Assembly: GCA_964450305.1 (NCBI GenBank)
Contig: CAYVFB010000007.1
Location: 1 to 64,000, forward strand
Direction of reading: 5' to 3'
DNA length: 64,000 bases
From: JAAYJG01 sp964450305
GTDB taxonomy: Bacteria > Bacillota > Clostridia > DSM-8532
Shown: positions 15,646 through 25,557 of the stretch, in pieces
How positions within the stretch are numbered: the first letter of the stretch is position 1
Layout: every line of letters begins with the position of its first letter
Program-made: the position numbers and the translations under genes
Notes under the pieces: generated by a model
Told to the model about the DNA's origin: nothing
Databases searched by the model: none
The model's input: only the letters and a program-made list of their open reading frames with translations

Positions 15646-16533
15646 ATGAGTCTGAACCATCAAAAAACATATTCGTTGCTGCTTCTTTTGGTGACAGCCA
15701 TATTATGGAGCATGAGCGGGCTGCTGATAAAAAGCATTCACGCACATCCGCTGGCCATTGCAGGAACACGATCGGCCATCGCGACTGTCGTCTTGTTGAT
15801 ATATATCAGAAAACCAAAGTTCACCTGGTCCTTCCCCCAACTGGCGGCTGCTTTCATGTACGCCCTGACAGTGATCACCTTTGTGGCTGCAAATAAAAAT
15901 ACGACTGCAGCCAATGCTATTCTGATTCAGTATACTGCGCCGATCTATGTGGCTTTTTTCGGAGCCTGGCTGCTGAAGGAGAAACCAAAGCCCATCGACT
16001 GGGCAACCATTGCTGCGGTGCTTTGTGGTATGGTGCTGTTCTTTTTGGGCGATTTGGATACCCGGGGGGTTTGGGGGAATGTTTTGGCCGCGATCAGCGG
16101 AGTAGCCTTTGGGTTGTTTCCTGTTTTCATGAGAATGCAAAAGGATGGCTCGCCGATAGAATCAGTGCTGCTGGGCAATTTGCTTACCGCTGTGATTGGG
16201 GTGCCCTTTCTGTTTTCTGGCATTCCGGACACTACGGGCTGGATTTATCTGGGCATCCTTGGAACCTTTCAACTGGGGATCAGCTATATTCTGTACAGTA
16301 TTGCGATAAAACATGTAACCGCTCTTGAATCCTCCCTGATCACCGTGATCGAACCCATTTTGAATCCTATTTGGGTACTCCTTTTTATGGGAGAGACCCC
16401 GGGTATATTTGCTATCATTGGTGGTATCATTGTAGTATTGGCGATAACGCTGCGTTGTGTCATCACATCCATCGGTAAACAGGGAGGCAACACTCAGACG
16501 GAAGTACTCAAGACTGAAAGCCCGAAACCTTGA
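15646..16533 (+). CDS. DMT-superfamily (EamA) transporter
   Basis: 295 residues with ten predicted membrane spans arranged as two EamA repeats (about residues 8-138 and 150-280). Start at ATG 15646 after GGGGG; an in-frame ATG at 15607 overlaps the -10 box and is unlikely. Conserved features include ILWSMSGLLIKSI in span 1, NAILIQYTAPIYVA in repeat 1 and SSLITVIEPILNPIWV in repeat 2. EamA carriers export amino acids or other metabolites; the substrate is not predictable here. It has its own promoter, and the V-ATPase operon begins after it from a separate promoter. Confidence 0.85.
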   Translation: MSLNHQKTYSLLLLLVTAILWSMSGLLIKSIHAHPLAIAGTRSAIATVVLLIYIRKPKFTWSFPQLAAAFMYALTVITFVAANKNTTAANAILIQYTAPIYVAFFGAWLLKEKPKPIDWATIAAVLCGMVLFFLGDLDTRGVWGNVLAAISGVAFGLFPVFMRMQKDGSPIESVLLGNLLTAVIGVPFLFSGIPDTTGWIYLGILGTFQLGISYILYSIAIKHVTALESSLITVIEPILNPIWVLLFMGETPGIFAIIGGIIVVLAITLRCVITSIGKQGGNTQTEVLKTESPKP

Positions 16534-16591
16534 CAGGTTCCGCAGGAGTAACATCAAATGAGCTCCATGGCATAGTGAAACCCGGCGAAGG

Positions 16592-16619
16592 TTGCAAAGC
16601 AAAGCTATAATGCTATAAT
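16592..16619 (+). promoter_or_regulatory. Promoter of the V-ATPase operon
   Basis: -35 TTGCAA (16592-16597), 16-base spacer, -10 TATAAT (16614-16619), with an overlapping second TATAAT at 16606-16611. About 88 bases of leader to the first gene. Confidence 0.65.
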
Positions 16620-16706
16620 CAATGTGTCAGCTTACAGGATAATCTGTGAATGGATGGCATAGGGTCACATCGTATGCAAAGTGCCCATATATTGAGGAGA
16701 CTCCCG

Positions 16707-17018
16707 ATGGAATACGTTTTTAAGAAAATTATTGAAATTGAAAACAGAGCAAAAGAGATCTATCAGGAAGCAGTTGCCGGAAAAGAGCAAATGAAGGATG
16801 CCCTTGCGCAGGAAATCGGAAACCGGGAGGACGATATCAGGAAAATGAGGCAGGGAAAGATAGACCAGTTGTCGTCCTCCGGGCAAAGGGGTGTGGATGA
16901 AAAACTGGCGCTGATTAACCTGCAGATACAGGAAAAACTTTCACAGCTTGAATCCGAAGCTTCAACCAACGCAATAAAGTGGGAAGAAACTATTTTCTCC
17001 AGGGTAATTGGTGATTGA
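16707..17018 (+). CDS. V-type ATPase peripheral stalk subunit (G/H-like)
   Basis: 103 residues, start ATG 16707 after GAGGAGA. Almost entirely coiled coil, rich in Glu, Lys and Gln, with no membrane segment. In bacterial V/A-type ATPases this first-gene product pairs with subunit E to form the peripheral stalk. The identification rests on position, size and coiled-coil character, not on strong sequence signatures. Its stop codon (17016-17018) is one base before the start chosen for subunit C. Confidence 0.75.
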   Translation: MEYVFKKIIEIENRAKEIYQEAVAGKEQMKDALAQEIGNREDDIRKMRQGKIDQLSSSGQRGVDEKLALINLQIQEKLSQLESEASTNAIKWEETIFSRVIGD

Positions 17019-17019
17019 T

Positions 17020-18072
17020 ATGCCTATGTCCGTCGCGAAATACAGTGCACTCGCCGGAAAAACCCGGGCCATGTATGGTAAACTGTTAACACCGGAAAAC
17101 TATCGGGAGCTGATGCGCCAAAGAAGTGTGGGCGATGTTGCTGTCTGGCTGAAGCAGAACACTTCCTATAAGGAAACCTTATCCGACCTGAACGAAAATG
17201 ACATACGCCGTGTTCCTTTCGAGAATATGCTTAAAAAAAGCCTGCTCAACGACTACCGGAAGCTGTTCTGCTTTTCACAGGGGAATATTAAGGAGTTTTT
17301 AAAGGTTGCGTTGCTCAAGCATGAGGTGGAAAGCGTAAAAAGGTTGTTCCGGGTGCTGGAGATGGAACAAACCATTAACCTGGTGGAAGACTCATTGCTT
17401 TTTCTGTCAAAGTATGACACGCTGAATATTACCAGGCTGACAAAATCCCGGAATTCCCGTGAGTTTATATCAAACCTGCAGGGCACCGGTTATTATAACG
17501 TCCTCAGACCATTTCTTTCCGCGGATAAAAGCCATAACCTTTTTCAAATTGAGATGGCACTGGATAATTATTACCTGAATATTGTCCTTTCAAAGAAAAA
17601 AAAGCTGCTTCAGGGCGTGGATGCCAGCGTGGTAGAACGTTCCATCGGAATCGAGATCGATGTGATGAACCTAATGTGGGTATACAGGGGAAGAATGATC
17701 TATCAACTGGATCGGAGTGTGATTTTAGGGTATTACATTCCGCAGGGCTACAAGCTATCACGCGAGCTGGTTTACGAGCTTGCGGACGCGAAGGACCCGG
17801 AGGCCTTCAAGCACATTGTGGCACGCACTAAATATGCCGAAATTTTTTTATCTGATAAATATATTTTTGCCGAATTGAATTTCAATGAATATATGCACAG
17901 GTTTCACCTGGGTTATTTGCGAAAATACTGCTTTTCCATATCGAGTGCGGTGTCTTACCTGCACCTGAAGGAATATGAGCTATCCAATATCATTACCATT
18001 CTCGAGGGGATACGTTACGGTTTACCGGTTGAGGAAATCACAAAATATGTTATTGGGGTTCAGGCGTTATGA
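17020..18072 (+). CDS. ntpC: V-type ATP synthase subunit C
   Basis: 350 residues. The central-axis socket subunit that links the membrane ring to the rotor shaft. The start is uncertain: TTG 17008, GTG 17011 and ATG 17020 are all in frame. I chose ATG 17020 because GGTGAT (17010-17015) can pair with the 16S anti-SD. Family features include the N-terminal AKYSALAGKTRAMYGKLL and the repeated helical pattern with ENMLKKSLLNDY. Length is normal. It lies between the stalk subunit and subunit I, as in other Clostridia. Confidence 0.9.
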   Translation: MPMSVAKYSALAGKTRAMYGKLLTPENYRELMRQRSVGDVAVWLKQNTSYKETLSDLNENDIRRVPFENMLKKSLLNDYRKLFCFSQGNIKEFLKVALLKHEVESVKRLFRVLEMEQTINLVEDSLLFLSKYDTLNITRLTKSRNSREFISNLQGTGYYNVLRPFLSADKSHNLFQIEMALDNYYLNIVLSKKKKLLQGVDASVVERSIGIEIDVMNLMWVYRGRMIYQLDRSVILGYYIPQGYKLSRELVYELADAKDPEAFKHIVARTKYAEIFLSDKYIFAELNFNEYMHRFHLGYLRKYCFSISSAVSYLHLKEYELSNIITILEGIRYGLPVEEITKYVIGVQAL

Positions 18073-18179
18073 AAGCGGGTATGAACCGGATGTGCAAGCA
18101 AAGCATGCTGCTGGTTTCATAAAAGCCTGAGGCCAGCAAAACCAGACGGCTTGTTTGAAAGGAAAGGGGTGGGGAAGCA

Positions 18180-20096
18180 GTGCCGGTTGAACGGATGAAA
18201 TATGTGAAAATCGTAGGCCCCATTAATCAGCTGGACGAGTTTCTTTTGCATTACGTCATAGACGGGAATATTCAGTTGGAGCATGCCTTCAACCATGTAA
18301 ACAGCCCAAAGGGTTTAACTCCTTTTATGGGTGAAAACCCTTATGATCCGGTCGTAAAAACGCTGGATAACCTGAATAAAACAATGAAGGCAACCGTCCG
18401 GTCATGCTGCGTTGAGCAGCGCTGCAGCTATGCTCTTAAACCAATGGATACCCAGACTGTCATGAAGAACCTTGAAGCGCTTGAAGAAAAACTGGGAGAG
18501 TTTGAGAAAGAGCTCGCGAAAACCCAGGAGGAAGTTGATGAAAACAGGCAAATTCTGAAGCAGCTAATTCCGCTGAAGGATTTAGACATTAAAATGGATG
18601 ACCTGTTTCATTTTGAGTATATGAAAATTCGTTTTGGAAAGCTTCCGAAGGAAAGCTTTGAAAAAATGAAAATGGTGCTGCACAACCAGGACGTGATTGT
18701 CGTGTCGATTTCAAGCGATGACAGGGATGTGTGGGTCTCCTGCTTTATGCCGGCGGTCGTATCGGTGAAGATTGACAATATCCTGTCCTCCTTTTATTTT
18801 GAAAGGATAAGAATATCCGGCAAAGTGAAGGGGTATCCCGCTGATGAGATTGTTTTGATGGAACGGGAGATTCAGAGGCTGGAAGCGGAAATCCTTCGCA
18901 TGAAGGAAGAGCTGGAGCTCATCATCGAGGGTGAGAGTACCGAATTCGAAGAAACATACACCCAAGCCATATACATGCAGCAGGCTTTTAATGTGCGAAA
19001 ATACATCGCATATACCGATGAAACCTTCTATCTGACGGGGTGGATGCCTGTAAAAACTTTCGAGGAATTGAACGCGCAGCTAAAGCAACGCGAAGATTTT
19101 ACCCTGTCGGTGGAAGAGCCCCGGGAGGTGCGCGGCCTGAAGCCCCCGACCATTTTAAGAAACAACAGGTTTTTCAGACCCTTCGAGGCTATTGTCACCA
19201 TGTATGGGCTTCCTAATCATAACGAGTTCGATCCCACCGTTCTGGTTGCCATTACCTATATCCTGATGTTTGGCGCCATGTTCGGTGACGTTGGACAGGG
19301 GGCTGTCATCGCCCTGGCCGGGCTGTACTTGTTCTTCGGCAGGAAAAGCAATCTTGGTTGGGTTCTGGCCTGTGTTGGCGTTTCATCGGTTTGCTTCGGT
19401 TTTCTTTACGGCAGTGTCTTTGGGAATGAACATCTGCTTAAGCCCATCTGGAAGGCACCAATGGAAAACATCACGCAAATGCTGATCATTGCTGTGGGGT
19501 ATGGGGCAATTATCATCGTGCTGTCCATTGCGATCAATATCATCAACAGCATAAAAGCAAAAGATTACGCACGCCTGATTTTTGACAGGAATGGCCTTGC
19601 CGGTCTGGTTTTCTATGCAGGTGCGCTGACAGCTGTACTTATCGCCCTTTCAGGCAGAGCATTGTCTGTTCCGCTGGTTGCGGCTGTATTGCTGATTCCG
19701 CTGTTGATGCTGCTTTTTAAGGAAAAACTGGAAACCATTCTGTTGAAAAAGCATCATGAACACAGCGGCAGCTTTGTTGAGGGCTTTTTTGAAGTTTTTG
19801 AATCAGTACTGGGCTTTCTAAGCAATACAATTTCCTTCGTCAGGGTATCGGCCTTTGCGTTAAGCCACGCGGGCCTGGCGCTTGCGATCTGGACGTTGTA
19901 CGACATGGCCGGTGGTACCATCGGCAAGATCGTCGTTTTGATGATCGGGAACCTTCTGATCATTGGCCTGGAAGGGCTGATTGTCGGAATTCAATGTATG
20001 AGGCTTCAGTTTTATGAGATGTTCAGCCGGTTTTTCTCAGGGGACGGCAGGGAGTTCAATCCCATCCGTGTTTGCGGAAAGACCGGACGACAATAA
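18180..20096 (+). CDS. ntpI: V-type ATP synthase subunit I (a-subunit)
   Basis: 638 residues. The membrane stator that forms the ion half-channels. A cytoplasmic N-terminal half (to about residue 335) contains coiled coils and is followed by about seven to eight membrane spans. The span containing NTISFVRVSAFALSHAGLA carries the conserved essential arginine of the ion path, and GAMFGDVGQGAVIALAGL is the family signature at the first spans. The start is a GTG at 18180; ATG 18195 is an alternative. The preceding 107-base gap shows no promoter. Confidence 0.93.
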   Translation: MPVERMKYVKIVGPINQLDEFLLHYVIDGNIQLEHAFNHVNSPKGLTPFMGENPYDPVVKTLDNLNKTMKATVRSCCVEQRCSYALKPMDTQTVMKNLEALEEKLGEFEKELAKTQEEVDENRQILKQLIPLKDLDIKMDDLFHFEYMKIRFGKLPKESFEKMKMVLHNQDVIVVSISSDDRDVWVSCFMPAVVSVKIDNILSSFYFERIRISGKVKGYPADEIVLMEREIQRLEAEILRMKEELELIIEGESTEFEETYTQAIYMQQAFNVRKYIAYTDETFYLTGWMPVKTFEELNAQLKQREDFTLSVEEPREVRGLKPPTILRNNRFFRPFEAIVTMYGLPNHNEFDPTVLVAITYILMFGAMFGDVGQGAVIALAGLYLFFGRKSNLGWVLACVGVSSVCFGFLYGSVFGNEHLLKPIWKAPMENITQMLIIAVGYGAIIIVLSIAINIINSIKAKDYARLIFDRNGLAGLVFYAGALTAVLIALSGRALSVPLVAAVLLIPLLMLLFKEKLETILLKKHHEHSGSFVEGFFEVFESVLGFLSNTISFVRVSAFALSHAGLALAIWTLYDMAGGTIGKIVVLMIGNLLIIGLEGLIVGIQCMRLQFYEMFSRFFSGDGREFNPIRVCGKTGRQ

Positions 20097-20130
20097 ATGA
20101 GATCGAATTCACAGGTTTGGAGGAGCAGTT

Positions 20131-20553
20131 ATGATTTTTGTGCTGGTTGTTTCAATTTTTTTGGTTCTGTGCATGATAGCCCTTGGAATTGTCTGCATTC
20201 GCAGGGGGCTGAAGGGGAAAAATGCAAGAAGACTGATGGGAATCAATGTGACAGCCCTGTTTGGATTGCTGATCATCACCACCATTGTGTTGATGCCGGT
20301 TTCTGTTTTGGCTGCGGATGGTGCGGAAGCTGCGGCAGGTGATGACGGAGGGCTGAAATATCTGGCAGCGGCTTTATCCACAGGCCTGGCATGTATTGGC
20401 GCAGGAATCGCTGTGGCTGCAACTGGTTCAGCCGCGTTGGGTGCTATCAGTGAAGATTCAAAGCTTCTGGGAAAGACCCTGATTTTCGTGGGCCTTGCAG
20501 AAGGTATCGCGATTTACGGACTGATCGTTACTATCCTGATTTTGAACAGCTAA
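20131..20553 (+). CDS. ntpK: V-type ATP synthase subunit K (rotor ring proteolipid)
   Basis: 140 residues, start after GGAGGAG. Four hydrophobic segments: residues 1-24, 37-61, 76-105 and 114-139. Only the last two match the canonical c/K hairpin, with the glycine-rich helix IGAGIAVAATGSAALGAI and the ion-binding Glu124 in LAEGIAIYG (Tyr five residues later). The first two segments plus AADGAEAAAG form an N-terminal extension, which I recall in other Clostridia K subunits. A c-type Na+ ligand Gln in the glycine-rich helix is not seen (Val by eye), which hints at H+ but does not prove it. Confidence 0.9.
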   Translation: MIFVLVVSIFLVLCMIALGIVCIRRGLKGKNARRLMGINVTALFGLLIITTIVLMPVSVLAADGAEAAAGDDGGLKYLAAALSTGLACIGAGIAVAATGSAALGAISEDSKLLGKTLIFVGLAEGIAIYGLIVTILILNS

Positions 20554-20697
20554 GGTTGTTTGCGTAAACTTACACGATGCTTTTTCATATGCCCTGGAAA
20601 GATGCTTCAGCTTCGTCATGTTGCTCATTGGCGAAAAACGCAGATCAGAAGCTTTTCTGAAAGGCAATGAAAAATGATAGTTAAAGGCAGCGAAATC

Positions 20698-21006
20698 ATG
20701 AAAATGTTTTTAATCTGTGACAATATGGATACAAAAACAGGAATGCGGCTGGCCGGGATAGAGGGTGTACTCGTCCGTGAGCAGCAACAGGTGCGCGATG
20801 CGCTGGAGCAAGCCATACAGGACAAGGATATCGGCATCATTCTGATCAATGAAAGCCTGGTAGATCTTGTTCAGCCAGAGATATTGAACATCAAGCTGAA
20901 CTTCCAGACGACGCTTTTGGTTGAAATTCCGGACAGACACGGCAGTATAAGGCCGGACGATGTGATCACCCGTCATGTGCGTGAAGCCATCGGGCTGAAG
21001 ATTTGA
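20698..21006 (+). CDS. ntpG: V-type ATP synthase subunit F
   Basis: 102 residues. The small rotor-shaft subunit that sits with D in the A3B3 core. MKMFLICDNMDTKTGMRLAGIEG is the family N-terminus (split at positions 1-12 and 13-23), and IGIILINESLVDLV fits the Rossmann-like core. ATG 20698 is preferred over ATG 20674 because the conserved region starts there. A 144-base gap from subunit K contains no gene. Named ntpG after Enterococcus usage; often called atpF. Confidence 0.9.
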   Translation: MKMFLICDNMDTKTGMRLAGIEGVLVREQQQVRDALEQAIQDKDIGIILINESLVDLVQPEILNIKLNFQTTLLVEIPDRHGSIRPDDVITRHVREAIGLKI

Positions 21007-21015
21007 GGAATGCAT

Positions 21016-21621
21016 ATGGATATGGAAAGAATAGAATCGAAGCTGGACACATTTGCGACCATGGTGATTAAGGACGCCACCCATAAGGCTGGAATGCTTC
21101 TGGACAAAGCCAGAGCGGAAAACCAGGATCGCATGGAAAATGCCGAGATTTCCTTTCTGCGGGATGCTTACCAAAGCATCCATGAGGCTATGAACAAGAT
21201 AGAAAAGGAAAACAACGAGGTATACTCTGCGAAGCTTTTTGAAGCGAAACAGCTGTTGTATAAAAAAAGGCAGCAGATCATGGATGCCGTCTTTCAGAGG
21301 GTACAGGACCGGCTGGAACAATATCGCATGGGCAAGGAGTATCCAGACAGGCTGGAAGCATTTTTGCGCAAAGGGCTGAATGAAGTTAAAGCCGGTGAGG
21401 TTCAGGTGATTGTTGACAGCATGGACCTGGCTTGTGTTGAACAAATCAAAGAGCGCTTAAACCAATCCTTCACCATCAGGCAGAGTGAAGAACCCCTGAT
21501 GGGAGGCTGTATCGTGATCAACCGGGCTACGGGGCTGATGGCCGATTATTCCTTTTCAACGCGGCTGGAGCAGCAACGGGAGGTTTTCCTTGAAAGCTCC
21601 GGCATGAATATAAACTTTTAG
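21016..21621 (+). CDS. ntpE: V-type ATP synthase subunit E
   Basis: 201 residues. Peripheral stalk subunit: a long N-terminal helix (about 1-100) that pairs with the G/H-like subunit, and a C-terminal globular domain ending with MGGCIVINRATGLMADYSFSTRLEQ (family signature, residues about 160-185). ATG 21016 is 7 bases after GAGG; the ATG at 21010 is too close to the ribosome-binding site. It follows subunit F by nine bases. Confidence 0.9.
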   Translation: MDMERIESKLDTFATMVIKDATHKAGMLLDKARAENQDRMENAEISFLRDAYQSIHEAMNKIEKENNEVYSAKLFEAKQLLYKKRQQIMDAVFQRVQDRLEQYRMGKEYPDRLEAFLRKGLNEVKAGEVQVIVDSMDLACVEQIKERLNQSFTIRQSEEPLMGGCIVINRATGLMADYSFSTRLEQQREVFLESSGMNINF

Positions 21622-21752
21622 CGCTTTCAAGTAAGAAGCCCCCCACCAATTGTGTTTTATCCAAAGGCTAAAAAGCATGATACAGGTGGTGGAATTACGT
21701 CACGAATTGAAGGGAGACCCATGCCGTCTCCGAAGAATGCAGGTGATTGAGA

Positions 21753-23543
21753 TTGAGTGAAACATCTCAGGGAATAATATATGGGATCAACGGCCCGGTG
21801 ATTCGGGTGCGGGGAAACGAGAGCCTGAAAATGCTGGAAATGGTTCTGGTAGGCCATGAGAAGCTGATCGGCGAGGTGATCCGGGTGGATCAGCATGAAA
21901 CCATTGTCCAGGTGTATGAATATACCGCCGGATTGAAACCGGGTGAGCCTGTCATATCTACGGGCAAGCCATTAAGCGTGATGCTTGGGCCGGGGATTAT
22001 CGGCAACATTTTTGACGGCATTCAACGGCCTCTGGTGACGGTCCGGGAAACATCCGGTGAATTCATCCCCCGCGGGTTGTCTGTTTCACAGCTGGATCTT
22101 GCAAAAAAATGGCCTGTGGAAATGCTCGTAAAGCCGGGAGATACGGTTGGGCCGGGAACCAGGCTTGCAAAAATTCCGGAAACCGATGCGGTCAACCATT
22201 ATGTTTTGGTTCCTCCCGATCTTTACGGTGAGGTTGTTGAAGCAGTGCAGAATGGGGAGTATACCCTTGTTGATCCCATCGTAAAAATAAGGAGCGGCAA
22301 GGTCGAAAAAGATCTGACGATGCTCCAGGAATGGCCTGTTCGCCAGCCCAGACCCTATAAAAATAGAATGGAACTGAACGAACCCCTGGTGACGGGCCAG
22401 AGGGTCATCGATACGCTGTTTCCCGTGGCAAAGGGCGGCACTGCCGCCATTCCTGGCGGGTTTGGCACCGGAAAAACCATGACGCAGCACCAGCTGGCCA
22501 AATGGTCCAACGCTGACATCATCGTGTATGTGGGCTGTGGCGAACGCGGCAATGAAATCACGGAAGTACTGGAAGATTTCCCGAAGCTGATCGATCCCAG
22601 AACCAGTCAGCCGCTAATGAACCGCACAGTGCTCATCGCCAACACATCGAATATGCCGGTTGCAGCCAGAGAAGCCTCCATTTATACCGGGATCACCCTG
22701 GCCGAGTATTACAGGGATATGGGTTACGATGTTGCCCTGATGGCCGACTCCACCTCCCGATGGGCTGAAGCCCTGAGGGAAATTTCAGGGCGATTGGAGG
22801 AAATGCCTGCGGAAGAAGGCTTTCCGGCTTATCTTCCCTCGCGGCTTTCTGAATTCTACGAAAGAGCCGGGAAAATTGAGAACCTGAACGATACAAAGGG
22901 TTCCATCACCATTATCGGCGCGGTTTCACCCCAGGGCGGGGACTTTTCCGAGCCGGTAACGCAAAACACAAAACGGTTTATCCGCTGCTTTTGGGCACTG
23001 GACAAACAGCTGGCCTATACACGGCATTATCCGGCGATTAACTGGATTACAAGCTACAGTGAGTATTTTGACGATTGCCAGGACTGGTACAGGGATAATA
23101 CCAATGAAACCTTCATCGATAAACGCGGGGAGATGATACGCCTGTTGCAGGAGGAAAGCAAGCTTTTGGAAATCGTGAAGCTGATCGGCAGTGATATCCT
23201 TCCGGAAGAGCAAAAGCTGGTGCTTGAAACCGCGAAGGTCATCCGACAGGGCTTCCTGCAGCAAAACGCCTATCATGAAAATGATACTTATGTTCCGATT
23301 GCGAAACAGCTTGGAATGATGGAGATGATCCTGGAGCTGCATGAAGGATCAAAGAAGCTGATAGCGCAGAACATTCCTGTTTCGGTCATCCGAGCGACCG
23401 GCATTTTTGATGATCTTGTGCGTATGAAATACACCGTGGACAACCAAAACCAGGGATTCGATGCATTACATCAGAAAGTACACCAAACCCTGGAGAATAT
23501 AGACAGGGAGTATCAGACGCGTGAAAGGAAGGGCCTGAAATGA
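21753..23543 (+). CDS. ntpA: V-type ATP synthase catalytic subunit A
   Basis: 596 residues. Nucleotide-hydrolysing subunit of the A3B3 head. P-loop GGFGTGKTMTQH near residue 230, catalytic GCGERGNEITEVL, MADSTSRWAEALREISGRLEE and the non-homologous insert (about residues 115-190) that distinguishes A from F1-beta. The start is taken as TTG 21753 with AGGTGA upstream; TTG 21747 is possible. It overlaps subunit B by 4 bases (ATGA), implying coupled translation. Confidence 0.95.
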   Translation: MSETSQGIIYGINGPVIRVRGNESLKMLEMVLVGHEKLIGEVIRVDQHETIVQVYEYTAGLKPGEPVISTGKPLSVMLGPGIIGNIFDGIQRPLVTVRETSGEFIPRGLSVSQLDLAKKWPVEMLVKPGDTVGPGTRLAKIPETDAVNHYVLVPPDLYGEVVEAVQNGEYTLVDPIVKIRSGKVEKDLTMLQEWPVRQPRPYKNRMELNEPLVTGQRVIDTLFPVAKGGTAAIPGGFGTGKTMTQHQLAKWSNADIIVYVGCGERGNEITEVLEDFPKLIDPRTSQPLMNRTVLIANTSNMPVAAREASIYTGITLAEYYRDMGYDVALMADSTSRWAEALREISGRLEEMPAEEGFPAYLPSRLSEFYERAGKIENLNDTKGSITIIGAVSPQGGDFSEPVTQNTKRFIRCFWALDKQLAYTRHYPAINWITSYSEYFDDCQDWYRDNTNETFIDKRGEMIRLLQEESKLLEIVKLIGSDILPEEQKLVLETAKVIRQGFLQQNAYHENDTYVPIAKQLGMMEMILELHEGSKKLIAQNIPVSVIRATGIFDDLVRMKYTVDNQNQGFDALHQKVHQTLENIDREYQTRERKGLK

Positions 23544-24943
23544 GTGTGGAATATATTGGTCTAAAGGAAATTTCAGGGCCGCTGGTTGTTCTGGAAGGCG
23601 TGCAAAATGCTTCTTATGAAGAGATGGTGGAAATCCGGGCAGGCAATGATAAAAGGCTTGGCCGGATCGTGGAAATCCACGGCAATATCTGTGTTGTTCA
23701 GGTTTTCGAGGGAACAAATGGTCTATCTCTGACCAATACCAGAACAAGGCTCACAGGGCACCCGTTGGAAATCCCCCTTTCAAAGGAGCTTCTGGGCAGA
23801 GTGCTCAATGGCATCGGACAGCCCATCGATGGGTTCGGGGAGGTTTTTCCGGATCAGAAACGCGATGTGAACGGCCATGCGATCAATCCCGTAGCCCGAA
23901 AATACCCCAGAAACTACATCCAGACCGGAATCTCTTCCATCGATGGTCTGATGACGCTGATCCGCGGCCAAAAGCTGCCCATTTTCTCCGGAAGCGGTAT
24001 CCCGCATAATCAACTGGCGGTTCAGATCGTACGCCAGGCCAGAATCGGAGAAAGCGATGAAGGATTTGCGGTGGTCTTTGCGGCCATGGGGGTAAAGCAC
24101 GATGTGGCTGAGTATTTTAAAGCGAGTTTCCAAAAAAGCGGTGTGCTGGATCGCGTAGTCGTGTTTTTGAACCTGGCCAATGATCCCATTGTCGAAAGGG
24201 TGGTAACCCCAAGGGCGGCATTGACAGCTGCCGAGTATCTTGCTTTCGAGCATCACATGCATGTCCTCGTTATTCTCACCGACATGACCGCCTATGCCGA
24301 AGCTTTGCGCGAAATCTCATCTTCCAGAGGTGAAATTCCCTCAAGAAAAGGGTTTCCGGGTTATTTATACAGTGATCTGGCCTCCATTTACGAAAGGGCG
24401 GGAATGCTCGAGGACAGAAAAGGCTCCATCACGCAGATCCCAATCCTGACCATGCCCAATGACGACATCACCCATCCGGTGCCGGACCTGACCGGGTATA
24501 TTACGGAAGGACAGATTGTTTTGGACAGATCCTTAAGCCAGAAAGGAATTTATCCGCCAATTTCGGTGCTTCCTTCCCTTTCCAGGCTGATGAAGGATGG
24601 CATAGGGGAAGGGTATACCCGTGAAGATCATCCCCATATTGCCAATCAGTTGTTTTCATCCTATGCCAGGGTACAGGAGGTAAAAGCCCTTGCTTCTGTC
24701 ATTGGTGAGGATGAATTATCCGATATGGATAAGCGGTACATGGAGTTTGGACGCGCTTTTGAAAATGAATTTGTGACACAACAGATGAGCGAAGACAGAG
24801 ATATCGACCATACGCTGGATCTGGGCTGGGTATTGCTGGGCATACTTCCCCGGGAGGAGCTGGACAGGATACCGGGCGAAATGCTTGACAGGTATTACAA
24901 CCCATACGAGGAAAGCAGGGGAGGGCTGAGGACGTGGATATGA
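23540..24943 (+). CDS. ntpB: V-type ATP synthase regulatory subunit B
   Basis: 467 residues. Non-catalytic partner of A. The P-loop position is replaced by SGSGIPHNQLA, as expected for B subunits, and the region YAEALREISSSRGEIPSRKG is conserved. IPILTMPNDDITHPVPDLTGYITEGQ covers the nucleotide-interface arginine loop (split here only for description). Starts within subunit A's stop (ATGA) and ends overlapping the start of D. Confidence 0.95.
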   Translation: MSVEYIGLKEISGPLVVLEGVQNASYEEMVEIRAGNDKRLGRIVEIHGNICVVQVFEGTNGLSLTNTRTRLTGHPLEIPLSKELLGRVLNGIGQPIDGFGEVFPDQKRDVNGHAINPVARKYPRNYIQTGISSIDGLMTLIRGQKLPIFSGSGIPHNQLAVQIVRQARIGESDEGFAVVFAAMGVKHDVAEYFKASFQKSGVLDRVVVFLNLANDPIVERVVTPRAALTAAEYLAFEHHMHVLVILTDMTAYAEALREISSSRGEIPSRKGFPGYLYSDLASIYERAGMLEDRKGSITQIPILTMPNDDITHPVPDLTGYITEGQIVLDRSLSQKGIYPPISVLPSLSRLMKDGIGEGYTREDHPHIANQLFSSYARVQEVKALASVIGEDELSDMDKRYMEFGRAFENEFVTQQMSEDRDIDHTLDLGWVLLGILPREELDRIPGEMLDRYYNPYEESRGGLRTWI

Positions 24944-25551
24944 CCCTTTTTCCCACCAAGGGAAACCTGATTCGCGCAAAAGGTACGCTCAGCCTATCAA
25001 AGCAGGGCTATGAGCTGTTGGATAAAAAAAGGAACATCCTGGTTCGGGAAATGATGGCCCTGATTGAACGGGCCGGCGTGATCCAGCAAAGGATACACAG
25101 CCTTTACAAAGAGGCTTACGAAGCTCTGCAGTCGGCGAATATCAGCATTGGTATTGCCGAGGTGGAGCAGCTGGGCTTTGCGGTCCCTGAAGAACGCTCG
25201 GTGAAAGTGAAGGTTCGATCCATCATGGGGGTGGAAATCCCCACCGTGGACATTGATCCTTATGATTTAAAGCCCCGGTACGGCTTTTCAAGAACAAACC
25301 TGGCACTGGATATTGCATACCAGCGTTTTGAACAGGTGAAACATATGACCGTGGAATACGCGGAGGTGGAAAACGCAGTTTACCGACTTGCGGTGAACAT
25401 TCGTAAAACGCAGAAAAGAGCTAACGCGCTGAAGAATATCATGATACCGCGCTATGAAAAAATCACCCGGGACATTCAGGATTTCCTGGATGAAAAAGAT
25501 CGCGAAGAGTTTACCCGACTAAAAATGATTAAGAAGAGGAAGCTTGAATGA
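24940..25551 (+). CDS. ntpD: V-type ATP synthase subunit D
   Basis: 203 residues. Central rotor shaft, a long antiparallel coiled coil. Signatures: PTKGNLIRAKGTLSLSKQGY at the N-terminus and NALKNIMIPRYEKITRDI in the C-terminal helix. ATG 24940 overlaps the stop of subunit B as ATGA; GTG 24934 is an alternative. Last gene of the operon, with its stop only 6 bases from the stop of a convergent small gene. No terminator is seen in between. Confidence 0.95.
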   Translation: MTLFPTKGNLIRAKGTLSLSKQGYELLDKKRNILVREMMALIERAGVIQQRIHSLYKEAYEALQSANISIGIAEVEQLGFAVPEERSVKVKVRSIMGVEIPTVDIDPYDLKPRYGFSRTNLALDIAYQRFEQVKHMTVEYAEVENAVYRLAVNIRKTQKRANALKNIMIPRYEKITRDIQDFLDEKDREEFTRLKMIKKRKLE

Positions 25552-25557
25552 CGGACT

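Noticed and set aside
20710..21444. 244-codon minus-strand frame
   Set aside because: Antisense to the V-ATPase F and E genes, no start signal; coding character is that of the sense genes.
20131..25551. F-type ATP synthase
   Set aside because: Gene order, the A-subunit insert and the C, D, E, F and I subunits are those of a V/A-type enzyme.
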